Origin: Oryzobacter faecalis
Lineage (GTDB): Bacteria > Actinomycetota > Actinomycetes > Actinomycetales > Dermatophilaceae
Direction of reading: 5' to 3'
NCBI RefSeq assembly: GCF_046764005.1
Contig: NZ_JBKOFW010000009.1
Coordinates: forward strand, 1 to 64,000
Length of the DNA stretch: 64,000 bases
Positions within the stretch are counted from its first letter, which is position 1. Each line of letters begins with the position of its first letter. The notes under the pieces were generated by a model, which was not told the origin of the DNA, made no database searches, and saw only the letters and a list, made by a program, of their open reading frames with translations. Of the stretch, positions 7,166 through 16,175 are shown one piece after another. Both the position numbers and the translations under genes were made by a program.

Positions 7166-9928
7166 TCACGGTCCGGCTGCGCTCGGGGCCGAGGCCGGCC
7201 CACGCCGGACCGACAGCCTTGCCACCAGCTCCGCGCGGGAGCGGACGTCCAGCTTCCGGTAGGAACGAGAGAGGTTCGCCTCGACCGTCTTCCTGCTCAG
7301 GGACAGCGAGGCGGCGATCTCCCGGTTGGTGCATCCCTGCGCGACCAGCTGCGCTATCCGCTGCTCGACCGGGGTGAGGTCCAGCTGGGCTGCCGACCGC
7401 ACCCCGAGGCGCGCGATCTCCGAGCGCGCCCGCTCGGCCCACAGGGTGGCACCGCGGTCCTCGAAGAGGGCCAGCGCCTCCTCGAGGGTCTCGCGGGCGA
7501 CCCCTCGGCGTCTCATCCTGCGCTGGACGACGCCGCGGGTCAGGAGCGTCCGGCCCAGCTCGAGGGGCATCCGCAGCCGCTCATGTGCGGCCAGCGCCCG
7601 TTCGAGGGTCGCGTCCGCCTCGTCGAGGTCGTTCCTCGCCGCCTGGACCAGCGCCCGGCACCGGGCGCCGGTGGCCGTCGTCCAGGCTCGTTGGGTCGCT
7701 CGGGCGACCGCGTCCATCCACTCCGCGAGGTCCTCGGCCCGGGCCAGCTCCCCCAGTGCGACGAGGACCTCGATCTCGTCGGGGACCACGTGGCAGTCAC
7801 CGAACTCCCGGTTCCAGCGGGGCCGCATCAGATCGGTCGCCTCGCCCAGAAGGCTCTGGGCGGCTTCGTGGTTGCCGAGCGACAGTTCGGCGAACCCGAG
7901 GACGTGCAGGTTCTGCATCCGGAAGACCACGTCCTCCGCGCGCCGCGCTTCCGCCAGACCGGCCTCAGCCAGGGTCCGGGCATGGTCGAGGTCGCCGAGG
8001 CATGCGCGCGCCATCGCCTCGACGTACAGAGGCGCGCGCGGTTGGTCGAGGTGCTGTCGTAGCTGGAGGCTCTTCTGGGCGTGCTCGATCGCGGCGGTCC
8101 ACTCTCCTGCCCACAGATCGAGCTCGGCCAGATGGAACTGGTGCGTCGATGCCGAGTGGAGGTCGCCGGTCTCCATGGTGTCGTCGAGCAGGAGGGTGAG
8201 GAGCGCCCGGGCCTCGTCATGTCCGTCGTTGTCCATGACGACCTTGGCCAGGTGGCTGCGCGGGGAGGACGCCCCGGCCGAGCCGTCGAGTGAGATCGCG
8301 CGCTCGAACAGGTCGCGGCGTAGGCCGCCGCCGCCGCAGTACGTCCAGTGGGCCAGCTCTGCGAGGGCCATGCCCAGTACCTGGTCGTCGCCGCTGCGTT
8401 CCGCGAGCTCGACGCCGAGTCCGGCATGGTGCTCGGCCGCTGGAACGTCGCCGAGGAAGTAGGAGATCGCGCCTCTGGTCCGGTGGATTCGGCTGGCAAC
8501 GGCCGCATCCGTGCCGGCATCCTGGAGCGCTCGGTCGCACAGCGCGATGCCTTGGCCCAGCGGCGTGGAGAGCTCTGCCAGCCACCGCAGAGCTTCGGCC
8601 CGTCCCGGGCCGGCGGGCGCATCGACGAGCGCGCGTTCGAAGAGGGTCCGGGCGCGCGCGCGGTCACCTGCGGCCATCGCGTACGCGCCAGCCGCCGTCG
8701 CCCGGCGGAAGGACGCCTCGAGATCGCCTGCGGGGGTGAACTCCAGGGCACGCTGCGCAAAGGTGGCCGCCACGTCCGTGGCGCCCCTGCTGGCCGCGCG
8801 GGCGGACGCGTCGTCGAGTGCAGCGGCCAGTGCCTCGTCGGGTTCGGGTGAGGTGAGGGCGAGGTGCCGGGCCCGCTCCTCGGGGTCACGGACAGCATCG
8901 GCCAGCTCCCGATGCACCATCCGCCGCTCCGCGGCCGTGGCCGCGTCGTACACCGTGGCAGCCATCAGCGGATGGCTGAACCGCACCGTCCCGTCGCTGG
9001 AGTCGATGACTCCGGCCAGCTCCGCCCGGGCGAGGTGGCGCTCGACCGGGCGGCCCAACGCCTGCTGCAGCTCCTGAACGCTCGGCGCCGCCATCGCCGC
9101 CGTGAGGAGCAGCACCTGCCGAGTGCCCTCGGGCAGGTCTTCCAGGCGGCTGCGGATCAGGTCACCCAAGCGCTGCGGCACAGGGAGGTGCCCCACATCC
9201 CCGACCCTGCCGCGATCGACCAACGCTCGCGCGAGCTCGAGGCTGAAGAGCGGGTTGCCCCCCGACGTCTCATAGACCCGCATCAGTACCGGCCGCGCGA
9301 GCGTGACGCCGAGCCGAGCGTGCACGAGCTGGTACGTCGCGCCCAGCGACATCGGCGGGACCGCGAGCCGAGTGACCAGGAGGTGCTCGAGGAGCACGTC
9401 AGCCAGCCGGTCCCGACGTCGGGTGACGATGACCGTGATCGGCTCGGAGGTGAGGCGCCGAAGCGCGAAGGCGAGTGCCTCCCTGCTTGGTACGTCGAGC
9501 CAGTGAGAATCATCGATGGCGATGAGTGTGGGTGCCGCGCGAGCGAGCTGGCGGAGGACGGCCAACAGGGCGACGGCGACGGCTCCGTGACCGACCGCCG
9601 CGTCGGACGACCTGCGCATCAGGGCAGCTTCGAGCGCCCAACGCTGGGGTTCCGGCAGGTCAGCCGGGATCTCGTCCGCCCACGAGTCCAGGAGGTCGAT
9701 CAGGCCCCCGAAGCCGATCGCGGCCTCACTCTCGGTGGGCTGGCAGGTCAGCACCCGGTACCCACGGTCCTCGGCCGCACGTACGGCCTCGCGCCATAGC
9801 CAGGACTTGCCGATGCCGGCCTCGCCCTCGATGAGGAGAGCGGTCGCACGATCACCGGCCGCGTCCAGGAACGCGCTGATGGACGCGAGTTCCGACTCGC
9901 GCCCCACCGTGCCCTGCGCGGAAGCCAT
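7166..9928 (-). CDS. LuxR-family transcriptional regulator with AAA/STAND ATPase (LAL type)
   Basis: A 920-residue protein starting at ATG 9928. An N-terminal ATPase has Walker A GEAGIGKS (about 35-42) and a Walker B-like LIAIDDSHWLD. A long helical-repeat (TPR-like) middle follows, and the C-terminus is a LuxR helix-turn-helix (LTPVEQRIAQLVAQGCTNRE..ASLSLSRKTVEANLSRSYRKL). This is the architecture of large ATP-binding LuxR (LAL/MalT-like) regulators, which integrate a ligand through the central repeats and then activate nearby genes. Directly downstream on the same strand are the DUF4242 and FAD-oxidoreductase genes, so autoregulation together with control of that pair is likely. Divergent from it is the SnoaL-like gene; the 120-bp shared region may hold its binding site. 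Confidence 0.9.
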   Translation of the reverse strand: MASAQGTVGRESELASISAFLDAAGDRATALLIEGEAGIGKSWLWREAVRAAEDRGYRVLTCQPTESEAAIGFGGLIDLLDSWADEIPADLPEPQRWALEAALMRRSSDAAVGHGAVAVALLAVLRQLARAAPTLIAIDDSHWLDVPSREALAFALRRLTSEPITVIVTRRRDRLADVLLEHLLVTRLAVPPMSLGATYQLVHARLGVTLARPVLMRVYETSGGNPLFSLELARALVDRGRVGDVGHLPVPQRLGDLIRSRLEDLPEGTRQVLLLTAAMAAPSVQELQQALGRPVERHLARAELAGVIDSSDGTVRFSHPLMAATVYDAATAAERRMVHRELADAVRDPEERARHLALTSPEPDEALAAALDDASARAASRGATDVAATFAQRALEFTPAGDLEASFRRATAAGAYAMAAGDRARARTLFERALVDAPAGPGRAEALRWLAELSTPLGQGIALCDRALQDAGTDAAVASRIHRTRGAISYFLGDVPAAEHHAGLGVELAERSGDDQVLGMALAELAHWTYCGGGGLRRDLFERAISLDGSAGASSPRSHLAKVVMDNDGHDEARALLTLLLDDTMETGDLHSASTHQFHLAELDLWAGEWTAAIEHAQKSLQLRQHLDQPRAPLYVEAMARACLGDLDHARTLAEAGLAEARRAEDVVFRMQNLHVLGFAELSLGNHEAAQSLLGEATDLMRPRWNREFGDCHVVPDEIEVLVALGELARAEDLAEWMDAVARATQRAWTTATGARCRALVQAARNDLDEADATLERALAAHERLRMPLELGRTLLTRGVVQRRMRRRGVARETLEEALALFEDRGATLWAERARSEIARLGVRSAAQLDLTPVEQRIAQLVAQGCTNREIAASLSLSRKTVEANLSRSYRKLDVRSRAELVARLSVRRGPASAPSAAGP

Positions 9929-10036
9929 GACACCGCCGATTGTGGTCGTCCCGAACGGGTTGGAGCAACCGTCCTCAGGGCCGGGACCGGCGGCGCGGCC
10001 TCCACGCCGCCGCCATCATGGGGCCAGGTCAGCCGC

Positions 10037-10042
10037 TAGCCT
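10037..10042 (+). promoter_or_regulatory. -10 element (TAGCCT) of the SnoaL-like gene
   Basis: TAGCCT ends 6 nt before the ATG at 10049, and no Shine-Dalgarno is present. This predicts a leaderless transcript. Confidence 0.5.
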
Positions 10043-10048
10043 CACGGG

Positions 10049-10450
10049 ATGATCGCGGACGAGGACACGAGACAAGCGGTCGTCGAGCTGGTCGCTCTCA
10101 CCTACCGGGCGATGTCGACACCGGGCTCCGACGTCGCCACCCTGTTCGGTGCGGCGGACATCGCCATCGCCGGGTCCGGGCAGGGCGAGCTGTGGACCGG
10201 GCCGGAAGAGGTCGTGGGCGCTGCGACGGTGGTCTCCTCCTGGGGCCTGCAGTGGACGCCCGAACGCACGACGGTGTGGCGGCGAGGTGAGGTCGCGTGG
10301 GCCCAGATCCTCGGGACGGTCCACGTCGTTCGGGACGACACCGACGAGGTCGTCCCCTACTGGACCACCGGGGTCTTCGGCCTCGGTGACGACGGCTGGC
10401 ACTGGCTCTACTGGGGAGGTTCGGAGCCGCAGGAGCACGCCAAGGTCTGA
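10049..10450 (+). CDS. SnoaL-like (NTF2 superfamily) protein
   Basis: A 133-residue protein. The pattern is that of a SnoaL-type cone fold: an N-terminal helix (AVVELVALTYRAM), then strand-rich segments ending in VHVVRD..VVPYWTTGVFGLGDDGWHWLYWGGSEP. Members range from polyketide cyclases to ketosteroid-isomerase-like enzymes and stress proteins with no known reaction. I see no decisive catalytic residues. It is divergent from the LAL regulator and may belong to its regulon, but that is context only. Confidence 0.65.
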   Translation: MIADEDTRQAVVELVALTYRAMSTPGSDVATLFGAADIAIAGSGQGELWTGPEEVVGAATVVSSWGLQWTPERTTVWRRGEVAWAQILGTVHVVRDDTDEVVPYWTTGVFGLGDDGWHWLYWGGSEPQEHAKV

Positions 10451-10595
10451 CCGACCTCTCCGCCCAGGCGGAAACTCGTCGCCAAGGCCGTCGTCCTCCG
10501 CCGGGGCGAGCCCCACCCGGGTCGTTGACGCCGACGTCGGCGCCGGAGGATGCTGAGGGGCTGCAAGGGGTTGCTCCGGGTGAGAGCAGGATCTG

Positions 10596-13500
10596 ATGGC
10601 TGATGTCACTGTCGTCGTGTCGACCACGGAGGCCGCGGTGCCGACGATGCCGCGTCGCACGGTGGAGGTGACGTACACCCGGACGGTCAAGGACAGCGAG
10701 GGAGCCAGCCGGCAGCCCACGACGGTCCTCGATGTCGCCCTCGCCGACCTCGACGAGAAGGCGGCGGCCACGGTCGTCCTCGAGGAGGCCGACACCAAGA
10801 GCCCCCTCGCCGTTCGGATCCTCACCGGGACCGGCGCGGTCCGGCTCCTGCGCACCGTCGACCCGACGCTGCCCGACAAGGTCGAGGTCGCCCTGACGAA
10901 GGAGGACCTCAAGCTCCTCACCCAGCCCGAGATGGTCGCCGACGTGCAGGACCAGCCGGTCCTGCGCAGGGCCCGGCTCGTGCCGGTGAGCGCGGTCCCC
11001 GTGCGCTTCGCGACCTCCGAGCTTCGCGTGGCGACCTTCCCGAAGGCCGACTGGACCGCCCTGGGGCTGGCCGCCCTCTTCTCCCTCCAACAGCCGCAGA
11101 CCACCTCGGTCGAGGCCGCCCCCGCCGCCGTCCCCGGGCTCGCCGGCCTCACCTGGGCTCCCGTCGTCGTCGGCGTCGACGGCGGCTTCGTCACGGCGCT
11201 GCCGCGGGACGCCGGGAACCACTGGCTGTGGTGGCTCACCGACGGTTCGAACGTCGCGCTCGGGGCGGTCGCCGACGACCTCGGCACGGACCGGGCGGAC
11301 GAGCTCGCCCTCCCGCTGCCGCCCTTCGCCGCGGCGCCGACCGGCGACCCCGGGCCCGGGCGCACACCGTTCGCCACGGGTGACCGCGAGCTCGCTGACA
11401 ACCCGGACGTGTACGGGGAGGACCCCGGCGCCTTCTGCTCCCCGTTCTCCAGCCCCGAGCGCATCCTCGGCGAGCGCGCCTTCAACGTCATCCTGCGGGC
11501 CGAGCAGCCGGCCATCAGCTCGGAGCCGACGCGCCGCTTCCCGTCGTTCCCGGTGATCGACTACGACCCGACGGTGCTCGACGCCCGCGAGGGGCGCGAG
11601 AAGCCCACCATCGCCCGGCGCAGCATCGTCGACGCCGCATCGCGGATCCCGCTCGAGCAGCTGGCCGACCTCGGCAACGCCCTCGCGCGCCCGTCCCTCC
11701 CCGCGGCCTACCTCGACCTCGTGAAGAAGACGCCGCGCGGGCGACGGGTCGTCGACGCCGACAACCCGCTCGACTGGGAGGGCGACTCCTCGCGCTACCA
11801 GGCGGCCACCGTCGCGCGTGGCCACATCCTCGAGTACCGGATGCGGTGGCGGTCCAACGGGTACTCGTTGGGCACCGTGGCGCACACCCTCACCCTCGCT
11901 CCGCGCCAGGTGCGACGGATCCAGAAGATCGAGTTCGAGCGCCTCGAGCGCACGCGCCGGGCGGAGTCGACCCAGCTCGTCGACGAGGTCGCCGACGAGG
12001 TCTCGCGCAACCGCACCTACCAGGACACCGTCGAGGCGAGCCTGTCCGAGTGGGCGAAGGGCGAGTCGTCGTCGAGGACGTCGGCGGGCGCCGGGGGCTT
12101 CGGGTTCGCCGTCCCGGGCTTCGTCGCTGGCGGTGGCGGCGGGCACTCGCGGGCCTCGAGCTCGTCGTCGCAGTCGGGGGGACGGGAGACGAGGGCGGCC
12201 GAGGAGCAGCGCCTGCGCGACACCATCCGCCGCTTCGCCGACTCGCGGCGCCGGCTCGACAGCGTCGTCGTCACCGAGGTGAGCCAGGAGGAGACGGTCA
12301 CCGGCACGGTCGAGGTCGTCCGCAACGCCAACTACGCGCACTCGCTGACCGTCATCTACTACCAGATCCTGCGCCACCTCAAGCTGGAGACCGCGTTCGC
12401 CGGCGTGCGCGAGTGCGTCTTCGTGCCGTTCGCGATCAAGCCCTTCACGCTCGCGCGCGCCTACCGCTGGCGCGAGTCGATCCGCAAGGGGCTGCGCGAC
12501 CGGCAGTACTCCACGGCGCTGACCTACCTGCGCGACGTCTGGACCAACTTCACCGACTCGCCCATCCCGGCTGGGTCGCGGGCCGACCAGCGGGTGCGTG
12601 CCGTCAGGGGGTCGATGACGATCCAGCTGGGGATCGAGCGACCCCAGGTCGCCTTCGACGTCTTCGACGACGTGCCGTGGGCGCCGCTGCGCCCCTTCCT
12701 CGGCTCGCCGGCCCTGTCGATCTTCTCGCGGCTGCGCGAGCTCGCCGACAACGCCCGGGACGCGTGGTTCCAGGCCGAGCAGGCCCCCCGCATCGCCGCC
12801 GGCTGGGTCGACACGCTCACCCTCACCGCCGGCACCGAGCCGCTCGCGGCCGACTTCACCATCGCCTCGCGCTACCGGTTCAACAGCTCGGTCCGCGTCG
12901 ACTTCAGCGCGCGGATCCCCGCCGGGACGGTGCTCACCCGGCGCAAGCTCAGCGACCTGCGGGTCGTCGCCACGCGCCGGCTCACACCCGGCTCCGTGGC
13001 GAACGTGACCTCGCTCAGCTACACCTACGACACCGACCACTTCCGCCGCAGCGTCACCGTGCCCACCGGCGTCCAAGACCTCGTCTCGGCCGAGACGGGG
13101 GCGGTCGACCCCGGCGGCGCCACCGCCTCCCAGCCGCCCGACGAGTGGGAGCTCAAGGACGAGCGCGCCGAGATGGTCAAGGCCGTCCAGGCGCTCCTCG
13201 GCCACCTCAACGAGCACGTCGAGTACTACGACAAGTGGGTCCTGTGGGACATGGACCGCGACCGCGTCTTCATGATCATCGACGGCGCCGTCATCCCCGG
13301 CACCAACGGCCTGAGCGTGGCGTCGGTCGTCGAGCGCGACCCCGTCGCGATCATCGGCAACTCGATGGTGTTCCAGGTGTCGGCCGGCGCCTTCCTCGGG
13401 CTCGACGGGCTCGACGACCCGCAGAAGCTCTACGCCTGGTACGCCGACCGGAACGCGCGCAGCGAGCCGATGCACGTGGCGCTGCCCACCGACGGGCTCT

Positions 13501-14948
13501 ACGCCCAGACGATCATGGACCCCTGCGTCGCGCTCGAGGAGCACTACGGCGACCTCGACTGGGTCCTCTCCGACACCGAGCCCGAGCTCGGCGAGCTCGA
13601 CCCCTCGCTCCTCATGTCGCGCCGCAGCGAGCCGATGGCGACCGCGCCGACGGCGTTCCCGCAGACCATCATCAGCCTCCAGAACGCCCCCGACGCCCCG
13701 GCACCGTCGGGGCTCGCCGGCGCGCTTGGCGCGGTCCAGAACGCCGGGGCCTTCCGCGACATGGCCGGCCTCGCCGGGACCCAGGCCAACGCGGCCGCGG
13801 GGCTGCAGACGGCAGCCAGCCTCGCGACCTCCTTCGGGCAGCAGGCGGCCGCGCTCAAGCTGGCCGAGATGCAGGCCAACACCCAGAAGACCAAGGAGGC
13901 CAACCAGAAGCTGGCGACCGTCAAGAAGGCCGCCGACGGCAAGCTCGTCGAGCCCGCGAAGGCCAAGGAGGAGGCCGGCAAGATCCTCGAGGACCTCACC
14001 GCGACGTCCTCGATGCCGGTCTTCGGCGGAGGCCCGGGCGGCGGGTTCGGCGGGATCCTCGACATGATCAAGGCCGCCGCCGTGACGCCGGGGAGCGACC
14101 TGACCGCCACGCCCGACGGCCTCAAGGTCGCCCTCGGCGGAGGCGGCGGCACCCAGGCGGCGGCCGGGGCCGCCCAGCTGCTGTCCTTCGGGACCCTCCC
14201 GAGCAGCGCCGCCGGGCTGCTCCCGGGTGGGGTCGGGGCACTCGCCGGGCTCATCCCCGGGGTCGGCGACGTCCTCGACCTGGTCCAGGACTGGATGGCG
14301 AAGGTCGAGACGTTCAAGCGCGAGGTCGCGGCGGTCGCCCGCCAGGAGCTGGCGGCCTGGAACGGGCGGCCCGAGAGCGACCCGGCGGTCCTGGCCTTCC
14401 TCGAGGCCTACGGCCGGGCCGGCAACACCGCCAACCCCCAGTCGTGGGCGGCCAGTGCCGCGGCCGACACGACGGCCTGGAGCGCCGGGTTCATCTCGTT
14501 CTGCGTCCAGCAGGCAGCCCTCACCGCCGGGATCCCCGGGGACCCGTTCCGGCGCAACACCCTCCACGCCGTCTACGTGCACGCGGCGAAGCAGAACCGC
14601 GTCGCCAGGGCGTTCGCGAACCCGTTCTGGCTGTACCGGATCGGTGAGGTCAAGCCCGAGGTCGGCGACCTCCTCTGCAAGAACCGGCCGGGGAGCAACG
14701 CCGTGACGTTCGAGAACCTCCAGGGCAACGAGGCCAGCCACGTCGACGTCGTCACCGAGGTCGTCAGCGACCAGCAGCTGCTCTCGTGCGGCGGGAACCG
14801 GGGCGGCGGCGGGCTGACGGTCGTCGAGGCCCCGGTCGCCCTCGTCGACGGCTTCGTGACCGCGGCGTCCGCCAACCAGGCGGCCGGTCCCTACTTCGGG
14901 ATCCTGCGCGTGCGGACCAGCCCGCTCGAAGGGCTGACCCTGCCGTGA
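10596..14948 (+). CDS. Giant protein with C-terminal DUF2272-like domain, next to hcp
   Basis: A 1450-residue protein with no signal peptide and no clear transmembrane helix. Visible parts: a beta-rich N-terminal third; an Arg/Glu-rich helical segment (QVRRIQKIEFERLERTRRAES) near 445; a Ser/Gly-rich linker near 490-530; a conserved-looking block near 576-620 (RNANYAHSLTVIYYQILRHL, then FAGVRECVFVPF); another near 868-935 (YYDKWVLWDMDRDRVFMIIDG). Next come an Ala/Lys/Gln coiled region (1085-1130), a Gly-rich stretch with LIPGVGDVLDLVQDW, and a C-terminal domain from about 1248. That domain (WSAGFISFCVQQA, HAVYVHA, VGDLLCKNR, ASHVDVVTEV) resembles DUF2272, a CHAP/NlpC-like fold with candidate Cys and His residues. 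The LIPGVGD stretch recalls pre-toxin regions. A peptidoglycan-cleaving effector carried by the following Hcp homologue is my inference; nothing proves it. Confidence 0.65.
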   Translation: MADVTVVVSTTEAAVPTMPRRTVEVTYTRTVKDSEGASRQPTTVLDVALADLDEKAAATVVLEEADTKSPLAVRILTGTGAVRLLRTVDPTLPDKVEVALTKEDLKLLTQPEMVADVQDQPVLRRARLVPVSAVPVRFATSELRVATFPKADWTALGLAALFSLQQPQTTSVEAAPAAVPGLAGLTWAPVVVGVDGGFVTALPRDAGNHWLWWLTDGSNVALGAVADDLGTDRADELALPLPPFAAAPTGDPGPGRTPFATGDRELADNPDVYGEDPGAFCSPFSSPERILGERAFNVILRAEQPAISSEPTRRFPSFPVIDYDPTVLDAREGREKPTIARRSIVDAASRIPLEQLADLGNALARPSLPAAYLDLVKKTPRGRRVVDADNPLDWEGDSSRYQAATVARGHILEYRMRWRSNGYSLGTVAHTLTLAPRQVRRIQKIEFERLERTRRAESTQLVDEVADEVSRNRTYQDTVEASLSEWAKGESSSRTSAGAGGFGFAVPGFVAGGGGGHSRASSSSSQSGGRETRAAEEQRLRDTIRRFADSRRRLDSVVVTEVSQEETVTGTVEVVRNANYAHSLTVIYYQILRHLKLETAFAGVRECVFVPFAIKPFTLARAYRWRESIRKGLRDRQYSTALTYLRDVWTNFTDSPIPAGSRADQRVRAVRGSMTIQLGIERPQVAFDVFDDVPWAPLRPFLGSPALSIFSRLRELADNARDAWFQAEQAPRIAAGWVDTLTLTAGTEPLAADFTIASRYRFNSSVRVDFSARIPAGTVLTRRKLSDLRVVATRRLTPGSVANVTSLSYTYDTDHFRRSVTVPTGVQDLVSAETGAVDPGGATASQPPDEWELKDERAEMVKAVQALLGHLNEHVEYYDKWVLWDMDRDRVFMIIDGAVIPGTNGLSVASVVERDPVAIIGNSMVFQVSAGAFLGLDGLDDPQKLYAWYADRNARSEPMHVALPTDGLYAQTIMDPCVALEEHYGDLDWVLSDTEPELGELDPSLLMSRRSEPMATAPTAFPQTIISLQNAPDAPAPSGLAGALGAVQNAGAFRDMAGLAGTQANAAAGLQTAASLATSFGQQAAALKLAEMQANTQKTKEANQKLATVKKAADGKLVEPAKAKEEAGKILEDLTATSSMPVFGGGPGGGFGGILDMIKAAAVTPGSDLTATPDGLKVALGGGGGTQAAAGAAQLLSFGTLPSSAAGLLPGGVGALAGLIPGVGDVLDLVQDWMAKVETFKREVAAVARQELAAWNGRPESDPAVLAFLEAYGRAGNTANPQSWAASAAADTTAWSAGFISFCVQQAALTAGIPGDPFRRNTLHAVYVHAAKQNRVARAFANPFWLYRIGEVKPEVGDLLCKNRPGSNAVTFENLQGNEASHVDVVTEVVSDQQLLSCGGNRGGGGLTVVEAPVALVDGFVTAASANQAAGPYFGILRVRTSPLEGLTLP

Positions 14949-14981
14949 CCGACCCTGCCGTGACCGCACGATGAGGACGCC

Positions 14982-15443
14982 GTGCTCGACGCCGAGCTGA
15001 CCATCGTCGGGCCCGACGGGCCGATCCGCGGCGGTCCCGGGGCGCGGTCGGCGACCGGCGCCATCCCCGTCATCGAGGTGCGGCACACCCTCGTGTCACC
15101 TCGGGACGTCCAGACCGGGCAGGCCACCGGCAAGCGCCGGCACGAGCCGATCACCGTCGTCAAGGAGGTCGACCGGTCCAGCCCGGTCCTCATCCACGCG
15201 TGGGTGCGCAACGACGTGCTGCCCACGTGGAAGCTCGACGTCCTCGCCACCGACCAGTTCGGCCGTCGCCGACCCGCCTACACGATCGAGCTGCGCGGCG
15301 CGGCGGTGTCGCAGGTCGCCCTCACCACGCCGGACGCCCCGGGCCTCCCGCACGAGGCGGTGTCCTTCGTCTACCAGGCCATCACGTGGACGTTCCACGA
15401 CGGGAGGACGTCGGCGACCGACGACTGGATGACGCCGGTCTGA
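14982..15443 (+). CDS. hcp: Hcp (TssD) family type VI secretion tube protein homologue
   Basis: A 153-residue protein from GTG 14982, with a GAGGA Shine-Dalgarno 5 nt upstream. The match to the enterobacterial-type Hcp pattern is clear: IPVIEVRH..VSPRD, then TGQATGKRRHEPITVVKEVD, SSPVLIHAW, a Y.IEL strand, E-x-V-x-F-x-Y, and ITWTFHDGRTSATDDW, which mirrors the family's ITWTYKDG...SDSW ending. Hcp normally stacks as hexameric rings in the T6SS tube and carries small effectors in its lumen. T6SS is a diderm machine, yet this is an actinobacterium, and no TssB/C, VgrG, ClpV or TssJLM genes are in the window. It lies 33 bp after the 1450-residue protein on the same strand, so the two are probably one operon. 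Confidence 0.85.
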   Translation: MLDAELTIVGPDGPIRGGPGARSATGAIPVIEVRHTLVSPRDVQTGQATGKRRHEPITVVKEVDRSSPVLIHAWVRNDVLPTWKLDVLATDQFGRRRPAYTIELRGAAVSQVALTTPDAPGLPHEAVSFVYQAITWTFHDGRTSATDDWMTPV

Positions 15444-15479
15444 GCCGCGCGGAGGGCGTGGGAACGGCGCGGGGACGGC

Positions 15480-15989
15480 TCAGTGGAGCTGACCGCGGAT
15501 CTCACCACCCGGGAGGTCGCCCGGTCCGGGGGGTGTCGACGGGTTGCCGTCGTTCGTGTGCACGTTGACGTAGGCGTTTCCCGCGTCGATCGCGTCGACG
15601 AGGGACTGCAGCGGCTGGCCGGCCAGCGGGCCGACGAGGTTCGCGGCGGTGATGGTCCCGGTGGCGATGACGCCGTTGCTGGTCCCCCCGCCGGGCGCCG
15701 CGGGGCCGAACAGGAACGCGACGACGGGTCCGTTGACGCCGGCGGGCGCGAGGTGGATGTGGGCGGCGACGACGTTGTCGACGTTGGCGACGACGAGCCG
15801 GTGGCTGATCGCGGTGCCGTCGGCGGACAGCTGGAAGACGGCCGAGCCCCTCCCCGGCGACGGCTGGGCGGGCACCTCCTGGGAGCCGGACAGCTGGGCA
15901 GTCCAGGTGTCTGCGGCCTGCGCCGGGGCCGCGGTGACCACGGCGAGCAGGCCGGCCACGAGGGCCGTGAGGGCGGTTCTGGGCGTCAT
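15480..15989 (-). CDS. Secreted CHRD-domain protein
   Basis: A 169-residue protein from ATG 15989 with a GGAGGAA Shine-Dalgarno. Sec signal peptide MTPRTALTALVAGLLAVVTAAPAQA, with cleavage expected after AQA. The mature protein is one CHRD domain: WTAQLSGSQEVPAQPSPGRG, then AAHIHLAPAGVNGPVVAFLF, and YVNVHTNDGNP..GEIRGQL. CHRD domains occur in chordin and many bacterial secreted proteins; the conserved His residues (HIH, NVHT) suggest metal binding, but the bacterial role is unknown. It converges with hcp; the stop codons are 37 bp apart with no obvious terminator. Confidence 0.88.
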   Translation of the reverse strand: MTPRTALTALVAGLLAVVTAAPAQAADTWTAQLSGSQEVPAQPSPGRGSAVFQLSADGTAISHRLVVANVDNVVAAHIHLAPAGVNGPVVAFLFGPAAPGGGTSNGVIATGTITAANLVGPLAGQPLQSLVDAIDAGNAYVNVHTNDGNPSTPPGPGDLPGGEIRGQLH

Positions 15990-16175
15990 GGCGTTCCTCC
16001 GATCCCGGGCCGGGGCGACCCTCTCGCCATGGTGCGCCCGCTCCTCGGAGGCCGTCAACGAACGCCTCCGGGAACGCTCAGCCCGGTCGCGCCCGGGGGT
16101 CGCCGGCGTCGCGTGCGGTTCGCCCGTGAGGGACGACATGGTGACGGCGGGATACCCCAGGAGGATGATGGGGGC

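Noticed and set aside
10098..15086. A 1662-codon open frame antisense to the giant protein
   Set aside because: High GC keeps antisense frames open; its translation is low-complexity and repetitive and matches nothing, while the forward frame has clear domains.
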